DNA from: Bacteroidales bacterium
GTDB taxonomy: Bacteria; Bacteroidota; Bacteroidia; Bacteroidales; UBA932
DNA: 54,716 nucleotides
Direction: 5' to 3'
NCBI GenBank assembly: GCA_017618115.1
Contig: JAFZUX010000012.1
Location: 1 to 54,716, forward strand
Every line of letters begins with the position of its first letter. Position 1 is the stretch's first letter. The position numbers were made by a program, and so were the translations under genes. The notes under the pieces were generated by a model, which did not search any database, was not told the origin of the DNA, and worked only from the letters and a program-made list of their open reading frames with translations. Of this stretch, positions 26,222-34,039 are shown one piece after another.

Positions 26222-27715
26222 TTAAACATCGTGAACATAGCGGATATGATTTCTCATACGGTTACTACCCCAGTCTACTTTAGGACCGGCATCCGGCCAT
26301 GTGAAATAATAACGATTGGATGTATTATACCAAGTCCAATAATAACCTTGATCAGCTCGAAAATCACTGCTATTATTCCACTTCCATCCTCCACTATAAG
26401 AAGCCGTACCTGTATTATATAGAAGCACAAATCCTTTCCCGATATATTTTAAGTAGTCTGTAACAGTACCAGAGGATATATCACTTCCGATATCGGAAGC
26501 TTGTGTCTCATCTGGAGGCAAAAGCAAACAATACAGGTGACCAGGAATGGTTATTTTATAATAACGATCAACTCCGACACTCATTGTTGTGCGGCTATTT
26601 ACTAGATAGTTCCATTCGTAAGTATCTACTCCGGAACCCAATCTTTTTGGAATTCTCCAATTATTTATTCCATAAAGAGAAAAATTTTCTCTTAAACCAG
26701 ATTCGAAATAAAAATCAAACCATGTTCGCTTTGAAACAGCCTTAGCATCAGTAGCATTATTATAATTCGTTGTATTGGTTTGTCCCCAATGAGTGAATGG
26801 CTCCGTAAATGAATAAATATATTGGCTATTAACAACCTCAGCACCCAAGTCTCCGGGCGAGAAGTATACTTTCTTGCCTGAAGCAACTGTAAAAGTATAG
26901 AGGTTAACGTCTACTGTAGGAGCGTAGAATTTGCCATTAAGAAATCCGCCGGATGGGGCAGTCTTGCTTCCCGAATAAACCTTTCCATTTTCATCAATAA
27001 CCTGAAAGACTATAACATCTCCAGGATTTGAGTCAAAGCGCAATGCTGAGTAAATGTAATTGTTTGGTAAATTGTCAGATCGTGAAATTGTAATTGGGCC
27101 ATAAGTGGGGGAGTTGGTCAAAACATTGTATTGGGATATCAACTTGTTATTCTCAGAGAAGATTCTTACGAATCGGATGCCGCTTATCTCATTACTACCG
27201 CACTTAAAAGTGAATTTAAATATGCTCTGAAGATTCTCGAGGGTTGCAGAAGATGTGGTAATGATATCGTCTGAAATACTAGTTATTACCACGTTTTCAC
27301 CCTTTCCGGCATCAATGACGTTATCAATTGAGCCATCTTGTGAAGAATAGTTAACAACACCGTCTTTGTTGGTGTTATACAAGACGGTTATGATATCTCC
27401 TGCGGCAAATGAGCTACCAGTAAATGTCCCAGTAAAGCTTATTGTTTCTTTGCCTTCAGATGCCGGATGAAGAGTGTCGTTAAAAATAGATCCCTCCTTA
27501 GCGATATAAACGTCTTCTGTAGTTTTGAAAGTAGATATAAGTTTATTATGATCACTATTCTCTGTTACAGCCTTAGTTGAAGGATTATTAACAGGAATAA
27601 TTATCCGATACTCCTTTATGGGGGCATTCTCACTTTGAGACTCTTTTGAACAAGAATCCAAACTTAGAGAAGCTATAATAGCAACCGCAAATATTAAACT
27701 AAAACACTTTTTCAT
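26222..27715 (-). CDS. Fimbrillin-like lipoprotein with distinct C-terminal domain (pair 4)
   Basis: A 497-residue lipoprotein: lipobox LDSC, then SKES. The N-terminal part is fimbrillin-like (TGSSFAAGDIITVLYN). The C-terminal part (about 285-497) has KKVYFSPGDLGAE, HLYCLLLPPDETQASDIG, GKGFVLLYNTG and the terminal block YYFTWPDAGPKVDWGSNRM followed by NHIRYVHDV. This C-terminal half is nearly shared with 35986-37863. The ATG at 27715 gives a normal signal peptide and has AAGGAG nine bases ahead. The small ORF 27736-27861 is 20 bases upstream. No own-strand promoter found. Confidence 0.7.
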   Translation of the reverse strand: MKKCFSLIFAVAIIASLSLDSCSKESQSENAPIKEYRIIIPVNNPSTKAVTENSDHNKLISTFKTTEDVYIAKEGSIFNDTLHPASEGKETISFTGTFTGSSFAAGDIITVLYNTNKDGVVNYSSQDGSIDNVIDAGKGENVVITSISDDIITTSSATLENLQSIFKFTFKCGSNEISGIRFVRIFSENNKLISQYNVLTNSPTYGPITISRSDNLPNNYIYSALRFDSNPGDVIVFQVIDENGKVYSGSKTAPSGGFLNGKFYAPTVDVNLYTFTVASGKKVYFSPGDLGAEVVNSQYIYSFTEPFTHWGQTNTTNYNNATDAKAVSKRTWFDFYFESGLRENFSLYGINNWRIPKRLGSGVDTYEWNYLVNSRTTMSVGVDRYYKITIPGHLYCLLLPPDETQASDIGSDISSGTVTDYLKYIGKGFVLLYNTGTASYSGGWKWNNSSDFRADQGYYWTWYNTSNRYYFTWPDAGPKVDWGSNRMRNHIRYVHDV

Positions 27716-27735
27716 AATACTTTTCTCCTTTTTTA

Positions 27736-27861
27736 TTACTCGCCATCCCCCAATATTATCGTCCAAGTTGCCAACTCATAATCATCACGACTGGTACAAA
27801 CCATTTTTTCTGTTTCTACCTGGAGGGTTTCAATTTCAGGTGTTTTGTAATCTTTTTTCAT
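27736..27861 (-). CDS. Small lipoprotein-partner ORF, member 4
   Basis: A 41-residue peptide: MKKDYKTPEIETLQVE, core ETEKMVCTS, tail WTIILGDGE. It is the most divergent member (E-K-M-V in place of E-G-V-I), but it keeps Y-x-x-P-E, the C-T-S block, the acidic end and its position before a lipoprotein. No signal peptide and no recognisable promoter in the present orientation. Confidence 0.52.
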   Translation of the reverse strand: MKKDYKTPEIETLQVETEKMVCTSRDDYELATWTIILGDGE

Positions 27862-27894
27862 ATAAGGTGCTCCCTGATTGTGTTGCATTAAATG

Positions 27895-27990
27895 TTCGTT
27901 AAAAGTTCGTTAAGTTTTCTTCGCATTTTTTGTAAATGAGGTGAATTGTACGATATTTGCACGCCAAATTGAGAAGGTATTTTTAACGAA
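27895..27990. repeat. 10-base inverted repeat flanking a promoter (second putative invertible element)
   Basis: TTCGTTAAAA (27895-27904) is the perfect inverted copy of TTTTAACGAA (27981-27990). The arms share the TTTTAA-n-GA core with those at 24213/24296. The 76 bases between them hold the only recognisable promoter between divergent pairs 4 and 5. A partial direct copy GTTCGTTAAG lies at 27905-27914. Confidence 0.5.
27929..27959 (+). promoter_or_regulatory. Promoter of pair 5, inside inverted repeat
   Basis: TTTG (27929-27932), 19 bases, GATATTTG (27952-27959). The right repeat arm begins 21 bases after the -7 box, as it does (20 bases) in the pair 3 element. Confidence 0.5.
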
Positions 27991-28002
27991 GGTTAAAAAT
28001 AC
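27977..28002 (+). promoter_or_regulatory. Leader hairpin of pair 5
   Basis: GTATTTTTAAC and GTTAAAAATAC form a perfect 11-base-pair stem with a GAAG loop, about 10 bases after the expected transcription start. It overlaps the right inverted-repeat arm. Confidence 0.5.
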
Positions 28003-28069
28003 TGACATTGAAAAGCACAAAGAAACAAACTAAAAACATAATAATAGGATTTAAAGAGATATACATAAG

Positions 28070-28201
28070 ATGAAGACCAAGACAAAACCAAAAGAATTCT
28101 ATGAATCTCCTGCGGTGGCTATCCTCGAGTTCAAAAGTGAAGGAATAATTTGCACCAGTGACCAAGATGGTGAAGGAGAGGGCTATGAAGGCTGGGATTA
28201 A
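28070..28201 (+). CDS. Small lipoprotein-partner ORF, member 5
   Basis: A 43-residue peptide: basic start MKTKTKPKEFYESPAVAILE, core KSEGIICTS, then an acidic Gly-rich tail ending YEGWD. No signal peptide. It precedes lipoprotein 28223-29827 by 21 bases. Its start resembles members 9, 10 and 11 (T-K-P-K-E-[FI]-Y), matching the grouping of their lipoprotein partners. Confidence 0.62.
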   Translation: MKTKTKPKEFYESPAVAILEFKSEGIICTSDQDGEGEGYEGWD

Positions 28202-28222
28202 TAATTAAAAATGGACATTATT

Positions 28223-29827
28223 ATGAAAAAGATATTCATTTATACCGCAATATTTGTAACAATTGCAACAGCTTGCAGCAAATTAGAGAATAAGCCTATC
28301 CAAAAAGGAGATGAGAAGGATTCAGACGTTAAGATGGTAACAGAAAAAGTAACTGGAACCCGTGAGTCTTCCTCTAAGGTTACTATATCAAATGATGCAA
28401 CTCCAGCATTCTCTTGGACAGTTGGTGATAACATTGCCGTTCATGTAACTAACGGCGTCACAAACAAGTATGTCTTCACCTCAGACGCAGGTGCATCCGG
28501 CGCCTCGACATCAGCTGCAACAGCCTCTTTTACTGTTGCTTATGAAGAGGGGTATGCTCGCGATGCATTTGCAATTTACCCTAGTACCATAGTAAGTGCT
28601 TCTGCTGCCAATTATGGTCAGAGTGGACAACCGCTTGATGTGACACTTCCTTCTAGCTACACATTAGATCAGGTAACAGGAACAACCTCCCCTTGTCCGA
28701 TGATAGCAACCAATACCGCCGGCTCCGGTTGGACATTCAAACAACTCTGCGGCTTACTTCGTTTAACAGTAAACAACATTCCACCTAGTGCAAAACGTTT
28801 GGAAATAGACTTTGATGGCAAAAAGGTTAGCGGAGATTTTTCTCTTGCAGCGCCTGTTTCCCCGGAAACGTCTTTCATTGCAACATCTGATGACGAAACT
28901 CACGATATCATTACTATTATAAAAGATGGCTCTGACGTAACTCTAAATAACAATGCTTGGTTGGACGGGTTGGTTCTCAACATTTCACTCCCGACGGGTA
29001 CCTACACCAATATAATCATTACTGCTTACGATGCACTTAGCGGAGGGAAAGCCTTACTTTCTATGACTCGCCCTTTCGCCTATACGGCATCCAAAACGCG
29101 CGGCAAGAAACAGACTGCATCCTTCCCCGTTTTCTCTGTAAGCGCCTCAAAAAGAGTACTTTTCGCCCCGGGGAATCTTCAATATAACTCTGTTGAGACT
29201 CCAAAATGGCGTTTTGCTGAGCACCAGTACACAATGATAGGTGCTGCTAGGTGGAGTACCTCAGGTTGGATGGATGCCTTTGGTTGGGGCACATGGACAG
29301 GTGATTCTCCAAATCCAACAAATACTTCAACTAATTCTTCTGATTATACATGGGATTCAAAAGATTTTGTTGGTGACCCTACTGGTAATGGTTACACATG
29401 GTACACTCTGTCGCAAAGTGAATGGTCTTATCTTATAAGCCGCTCTTATATTGTTACTATTACAGATCTCGGCACAGGTGTTTATGGTGCCATATTACTT
29501 CCAGATGATTGGCCTTCTCCCACTTCACTACCAACTCTGACTAATATCAGAACATATGATGCTGGAAACAAAATCACATTGGACCAATGGAAGGGATTTG
29601 AGAATTATGGTGCCGTATTTCTTCCTGCGGCAGGCAACTATAGTAAAAACTCACCTTATGATAATAATAATCCTAACAAATTGCGTTATTTATCAGGAAC
29701 ATCCAAAGATGGCACAAATGCGTACATTTTTAAAAGCAACAATAGTAAATATACACCAGCTATTGAAGTTAACTATGATGTAAAGGCTTCGAAATTTTCA
29801 GTCCGCTTGGTTCGAGAAGTTGAATAA
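28223..29827 (+). CDS. Fimbrillin-like plus FISUMP-like lipoprotein (pair 5)
   Basis: A 534-residue lipoprotein: MKKIFIYTAIFV signal, lipobox ATAC, then SKLEN. The N-terminal domain has TPAFSWTVGDNIAVHV, EEGYARDAFAIYPS, SPCPMIATN and QLCGLLRLTVN, shared with the lipoproteins at 35986, 38192 and 39994. The C-terminal FISUMP-like domain has KRVLFAPGNLQYN, WRFAEHQYTMIG, DAFGWGTW, GAVFLPAAGNYS and the terminus KFSVRLVREVE. A start at 28211 (MDIIMKK) is possible; 28223 gives the normal signal peptide. Confidence 0.72.
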   Translation: MKKIFIYTAIFVTIATACSKLENKPIQKGDEKDSDVKMVTEKVTGTRESSSKVTISNDATPAFSWTVGDNIAVHVTNGVTNKYVFTSDAGASGASTSAATASFTVAYEEGYARDAFAIYPSTIVSASAANYGQSGQPLDVTLPSSYTLDQVTGTTSPCPMIATNTAGSGWTFKQLCGLLRLTVNNIPPSAKRLEIDFDGKKVSGDFSLAAPVSPETSFIATSDDETHDIITIIKDGSDVTLNNNAWLDGLVLNISLPTGTYTNIIITAYDALSGGKALLSMTRPFAYTASKTRGKKQTASFPVFSVSASKRVLFAPGNLQYNSVETPKWRFAEHQYTMIGAARWSTSGWMDAFGWGTWTGDSPNPTNTSTNSSDYTWDSKDFVGDPTGNGYTWYTLSQSEWSYLISRSYIVTITDLGTGVYGAILLPDDWPSPTSLPTLTNIRTYDAGNKITLDQWKGFENYGAVFLPAAGNYSKNSPYDNNNPNKLRYLSGTSKDGTNAYIFKSNNSKYTPAIEVNYDVKASKFSVRLVREVE

Positions 29828-29943
29828 TGGGTAGTTAACTCTCCCTTAAATTTTAATAGAGTGTAGAATAAGGAGTTAATAGGTGGTGTTATTTGAAATT
29901 GTGGATGGTATCTTGAAATGAGGCCAACATAAAAATAATAACA

Positions 29944-29976
29944 AAGCGGGAGGAACAAATATTGGTTCTCCCGCTT
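29944..29976. terminator. Bidirectional terminator between pairs 5 and 6
   Basis: AAGCGGGA (29944-29951) pairs with TCCCGCTT (29969-29976), with GAAC/GTTC extending the stem. T-rich sequence follows on both strands, suiting the two convergent genes. Confidence 0.8.
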
Positions 29977-30008
29977 GTTTATTATATAAAGTATTTTCGT
30001 TTCGCAGT

Positions 30009-31562
30009 TTATTTATCGTAAATTGGACGGATTTGGCGACCATGAGCACGGTATTGCCAACTGCGTTCTAGAGAGCCGGTAGTGGTGTAAACGTCCATAT
30101 AGTAGGCTCTAGTTTCATTGTAAGTTGTAGATGTCCAATAAGCACATTTCTTAGGATTATCAGAAGGGTTCCTGTTGTCTGCAGCCTGCCAAAAACCTGA
30201 AGAAGGAAGGAAAATGGAACTTGTTCCGTTTACAAACTTAACACCCTTTCTTGCAGAAGGTGTCAGAAATTGAGCAGGATCTGTTCCATAAACAGGGCCA
30301 ACGGTTTCTGTAGTGTTGCCTGCATCAATAATGGTAGCAGCGCCAAACGCATCAAACTCAGCGCGAGTTGGCATTCTCCAACCATCTCCGAGATAAGCCC
30401 TTGCTGCATCGTAAATTAAATAGTTGCCAGTTAGGTTGTTGCTGCTGCCAAGAATAGACTTGATTGGAACGTAAGAGCCATCTCCGTAATCGCGATAACC
30501 ATCAAATCCGTACCTTTTATACTGTTCCGGTTCAATCAAACCACCCCATTGCAAGTAGAGGCCAACTCCGTCAACCGCAGTGGCGCCGAGGTTCCAGTTA
30601 GCCCACTTCTTTCCGAAAAACTCTGTAAGTGTTGGGGTTGTTACAGCCTGAGTCCAACCACTAGCCATACCCAAGTTGATACTCTTCTTACCTGTAAGTG
30701 TTTTACCTGTAAATGACTTTGTTACAGCCGGATCTCCGTCTGAGAAGAGAACAAATTTATGAGTTTGTGCGGTGGTCCAATCACTCTGAATCATTCCGGT
30801 AAAGGACATTCCGGACTTTGTACCCTCCTTATTCCCATAGGTATAGCCCCACAACGGCTGGCCACCCAGCAATGTTGTAGTTGAGAAAGTTCCCTCTTTG
30901 AATGATGAGCAGGCAACAGGTTTAATGCTCTCAATAGAAAGACGGTATTTCTCATTGGAATAGTAGTTTGCACCGTCTTTGTCTATGAAGAAAAATACAA
31001 ATTTATCCGGTATTCTCAGCACAAAGTTAGATTCAAAGTTACCCACATCTCCCTGAGGGACAATGGTGTATTCCGTATCCGGATCGCTGAGCATATAGTA
31101 CGTGAAGATAGGAAGTCCGTTAAGTGCCGGATTGGTATTACCTGCAGATCTGAAGGTTACACCGCCTGCTCCGTCAGAGGTAATGGTTACGCCGCCGTAT
31201 GGGAAGTAAACTCCATACATTTTGCCGGCGGTTCCCAGTTCGTTGGCATCTGTAAGAGCACCACCAAGAGCACCATCCCACTTTTTTGTAGACTCATTAT
31301 AGGTAAGAACAACATACTTTGAAGGATTCAGATAACCTGTTGTTGAGCCGGCTGTTACGTTGAAGAAAACGTAAATTTTATCTCCGTTTTCCCAAGCGGT
31401 TTTAACGACCTTGGTATCTGCGTCTCCATTCTTAACAGTTACATTGAACTTTAAAGACTTAATGTAGGCTGGAGCCTTCTCTTCCTTAGTACAAGAGGTT
31501 AAGGAGATTGCAAGAATTCCTACAAGCAAAACTCCACAAATGATTGATAAATACTTTTTCAT
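30009..31562 (-). CDS. Fimbrillin-like plus FISUMP lipoprotein (pair 6)
   Basis: A 517-residue lipoprotein: lipobox LTSC, then TKEEK, a strong Lys-Glu-Glu export signal. The fimbrillin-like domain has KTAWENGDKIYVFFN. The FISUMP-type domain has KWANWNLGATAVDG, LGDGWRMPTRAEFDAFG, SSIFLPSSGFWQA, CAYWTSTTYNET and the terminus GRQIRPIYDK. It is paralogous to 24565-26070. Small ORF 31575-31733 is 12 bases upstream. Surface exposed by inference; ligand unknown. Confidence 0.72.
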   Translation of the reverse strand: MKKYLSIICGVLLVGILAISLTSCTKEEKAPAYIKSLKFNVTVKNGDADTKVVKTAWENGDKIYVFFNVTAGSTTGYLNPSKYVVLTYNESTKKWDGALGGALTDANELGTAGKMYGVYFPYGGVTITSDGAGGVTFRSAGNTNPALNGLPIFTYYMLSDPDTEYTIVPQGDVGNFESNFVLRIPDKFVFFFIDKDGANYYSNEKYRLSIESIKPVACSSFKEGTFSTTTLLGGQPLWGYTYGNKEGTKSGMSFTGMIQSDWTTAQTHKFVLFSDGDPAVTKSFTGKTLTGKKSINLGMASGWTQAVTTPTLTEFFGKKWANWNLGATAVDGVGLYLQWGGLIEPEQYKRYGFDGYRDYGDGSYVPIKSILGSSNNLTGNYLIYDAARAYLGDGWRMPTRAEFDAFGAATIIDAGNTTETVGPVYGTDPAQFLTPSARKGVKFVNGTSSIFLPSSGFWQAADNRNPSDNPKKCAYWTSTTYNETRAYYMDVYTTTGSLERSWQYRAHGRQIRPIYDK

Positions 31563-31574
31563 AGAGCACTTGTT

Positions 31575-31733
31575 TTAAAAAAAGAATGGGAATGGAGCGC
31601 CCCAGGATTCATCCTCGTCGCCTCCTACATTGTCAAAGCCTATATAGCCATCTTCACTGGTGGCTATGACTCCTTCTGTAACCATTTTGATTATATCGCA
31701 CTCAGGCGATGTGTAAAACAATTTCTTCTTCAT
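31575..31733 (-). CDS. Small lipoprotein-partner ORF, member 6
   Basis: A 52-residue peptide: MKKKLFYTSPECDIIK, core VTEGVIATS, acidic stretch GGDEDESW and an aromatic end GAPFPFFF. No signal peptide; the Phe-rich end is shared with members 7 and 8. A TAACTTTG -7 box lies at 31790-31797, about 57 bases before the start. Confidence 0.6.
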   Translation of the reverse strand: MKKKLFYTSPECDIIKMVTEGVIATSEDGYIGFDNVGGDEDESWGAPFPFFF

Positions 31734-31789
31734 AATGAGTAAAATTGTTTGTTATGTTTATTCTCTGACAATTGTTAAAAACAACTCGG

Positions 31790-31797
31790 CAAAGTTA
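31790..31797 (-). promoter_or_regulatory. -7 box of pair 6
   Basis: The minus strand reads TAACTTTG, matching TAnnTTTG. No convincing -33 box. Confidence 0.4.
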
Positions 31798-31857
31798 TTC
31801 ATTATCCGTTGAAAAAGAAAAACTGTTGCTCAAATCTGAATCCCTGTAACAGAAAAG

Positions 31858-31891
31858 AAATCGGGAAGATTATTCAAAATCCCCCCGATTT
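31858..31891 (-). terminator. Terminator of lipoprotein gene 31919-33604
   Basis: AAATCGGG (31858-31865) pairs with CCCGATTT (31884-31891). On the minus strand it is followed by CTTTTC. Confidence 0.7.
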
Positions 31892-31918
31892 ACTTGCCTT
31901 TATATTATCTAAAAAAGG

Positions 31919-33604
31919 TTAATCAATCTCAATCTCACGAATTAGACGAACTGATTGACCGAATTTACGCAAACGGTCATTTGTGGCAGAAAACAACATG
32001 CTTCCACTCCAAAACTCAAGACACCCACCCCTCTTTTCAGAACTACCATAAGGGATTGAAGTACTTGTCCAATAATGGCCTTCATTCAAATACGAAGCAG
32101 AAAATGAGTTACCATCTCTTACATGGGCTGCCGGAAGGAAAATACATCCCAACCCCTCCAACAGAGTCCAATCGTCTGCATCAAACACATTATTTTCATA
32201 ACTGCCACCCGATGGCTTTTCATATACAATATTCCTCATAGCATCTCCTATCCAACCATCAGGAAAAATGACCAATCCTTTTATATCATTAGTTGTAACT
32301 CCACGAAGAGTTGCAAAGCAGTATAATTTCTTGGTCAACCCTCTATAAGTAGGACTTGTATATACAAGATTACTCCTATTCAACAGGTATGACATTTCCT
32401 CAGATGTCCAAAGACGCCATGAATAACCTCCGCCATTAGTTATCTTATCTGGCGAACTTCCTGATGCTGAATGGTATACACCCCAGTCATAATTTGCACC
32501 TTCTCCAACCATTGATTCCCTATAATAACTATCACTATTTGTGGAAGTCATATAAGGATATTTGTCGTTATAACCGCTTGTGCCCCAACCAAAAACATCA
32601 CGAACCACATCCTTATCACCAGACTCATTGTATTTTGTAAAGCCTGCAACAGTTACATTTCCCTGATAGTTCGTTCCGCTACTTGGTCCATCCCCAAGAA
32701 AGTCATATTGATGCTCTGCAAAGCGCCAAGATCCAGAACCGTCAGCATTGCCTAAATACTGAAGATTTCCAGGCGCAAAAAGAACATATTTAGAACTACT
32801 TACAGAGAAGTAATATACTCTAGCCAAAGCGAGTGAAGACGTTCTGTAAAAATTACCGGAAGCAAGTGTCACGCTGTTAGCCTCTTTCATATAAACTCCG
32901 GAAGCCGTTTTTGCAGTAATTCTGACAGCTGTAGGAGTGGCACTTCCGCTAATAGCTACATAGATTTCGCTCTGTGATGTTGGTGTAATTACATATTTTT
33001 CAGTTGCTCCAGAGATTAAACGTACACTCAGTTTTGTAACGCTGCTGGTAATATCATCTGAACCATCTGTAAATGAGAGTTTCCAAATACAAACACTCGG
33101 GGTCATTGTTACCCCAGTAGGAAGAGTTGCTACTCCTGATGATACGGTCAAAGTTCCCGTACCACTGCTGGCTGCGTAGTTGTCTTTAATATCATTAAGC
33201 GTTCCTATCTGGCCGGTTTTCAGGTCTTTCTCATCATTCCAGTAGTTGTATGGGAAACCGAAAGTAATGGTGCTTGCATTCTTTGGGTCCGTCATTGTAA
33301 CACTGATGGTTGCGTTACCGCTCCCATCTACTGCAATTACAGTAGCCTGAGCCTTAACCTCAGCATCTGAGGTATTTATGTACTTAACCCAAATCTTATC
33401 ACCCACTTCCCATCTTGTTGAGATTGTTCCGTCACTGGTTTCATTCATCACAGTTTTTGTGCTGATTCCAGGAGACGGTGCAAGAGTGGTAACGAGTGTT
33501 ACTTCTTTGTTCTCAGAAGAGATTTTCTTATCCTCTTTTGTGCAGGCAGAAAACAATGTGGCCATCAGCACAAAAGTCACCAAAATATATTTTATTGTTT
33601 TCAT
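31919..33604 (-). CDS. Fimbrillin-like plus FISUMP-like lipoprotein (pair 7)
   Basis: A 561-residue lipoprotein: lipobox FSAC, then TKEDKK. N-terminal domain: TVMNETSDGTISTRWEVGDK, FGFPYNYWND, GTLTVSSGVATLPTGVTMTP. C-terminal FISUMP-like domain: KYVLFAPGNLQYL, SWRFAEHQYDFLG, DVFGWGTSGYND, LWTSEEMSYLLNRS, GCIFLPAAHVRDG, GHYWTSTSIP and terminus FGQSVRLIREIEID. The N-terminal 250 residues are close to 34040-35683, while the C-terminal domains have diverged strongly. Small ORF 33628-33792 is 23 bases upstream. Confidence 0.72.
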   Translation of the reverse strand: MKTIKYILVTFVLMATLFSACTKEDKKISSENKEVTLVTTLAPSPGISTKTVMNETSDGTISTRWEVGDKIWVKYINTSDAEVKAQATVIAVDGSGNATISVTMTDPKNASTITFGFPYNYWNDEKDLKTGQIGTLNDIKDNYAASSGTGTLTVSSGVATLPTGVTMTPSVCIWKLSFTDGSDDITSSVTKLSVRLISGATEKYVITPTSQSEIYVAISGSATPTAVRITAKTASGVYMKEANSVTLASGNFYRTSSLALARVYYFSVSSSKYVLFAPGNLQYLGNADGSGSWRFAEHQYDFLGDGPSSGTNYQGNVTVAGFTKYNESGDKDVVRDVFGWGTSGYNDKYPYMTSTNSDSYYRESMVGEGANYDWGVYHSASGSSPDKITNGGGYSWRLWTSEEMSYLLNRSNLVYTSPTYRGLTKKLYCFATLRGVTTNDIKGLVIFPDGWIGDAMRNIVYEKPSGGSYENNVFDADDWTLLEGLGCIFLPAAHVRDGNSFSASYLNEGHYWTSTSIPYGSSEKRGGCLEFWSGSMLFSATNDRLRKFGQSVRLIREIEID

Positions 33605-33627
33605 GGATTTCTCTGATTTAAAGTTAA

Positions 33628-33792
33628 TTAAAAGAAGAACGGTGCTCCGCCACCGCCAAAGTTAAACGGATCTCCACCGTTATCAAAGTTACCAGGACCT
33701 CCAACTCCACCACCGCTTTCACAAACGACGCCTTCACTGATTATCTCTAGAACGTCTGTCTCCGGAGATAAGTAAAATTGTTTTGTTTTCAT
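33628..33792 (-). CDS. Small lipoprotein-partner ORF, member 7
   Basis: A 54-residue peptide: MKTKQFYLSPETDVLEI, core ISEGVVCES, then a Gly-rich run with GGDPFNFGGGGAPFFF at the end. It is nearly identical to member 8. No signal peptide. The Gly/Phe tail and the Cys in the core are the features most like a peptide precursor, but no modification enzyme is nearby. Confidence 0.65.
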   Translation of the reverse strand: MKTKQFYLSPETDVLEIISEGVVCESGGGVGGPGNFDNGGDPFNFGGGGAPFFF

Positions 33793-33818
33793 AGTACGTA
33801 TATTATTTCACTGAACCG

Positions 33819-33849
33819 CAAAGTTATTCATTAAAAACAAAACAGACAA
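33819..33849 (-). promoter_or_regulatory. Promoter of pair 7
   Basis: On the minus strand TTG (33847-33849), 20 bases, TAACTTTG (33819-33826). Confidence 0.5.
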
Positions 33850-33993
33850 CCTTTTCTGGTAGCCATTTATACATAGTAATCCTCCTAAAACCCTGTTACA
33901 CAACGTATTCTCCTGGCGGAATTTAAGGATAATTATTAGTTTATTGTTTCATTTTCTTTGCAATGTCCCCAATCAGACACCCAAATAATGAAA

Positions 33994-34018
33994 CGGGAGA
34001 GTCAAATTGACCCTCCCG
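33994..34018 (-). terminator. Terminator of lipoprotein gene 34040-35683
   Basis: CGGGAG (33994-33999) pairs with CTCCCG (34013-34018), with inner pairing GTCAA/TTGAC. The T tract on the minus strand is weak. Confidence 0.6.
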
Positions 34019-34039
34019 CTTATAGAAAAAGTAAACGCC

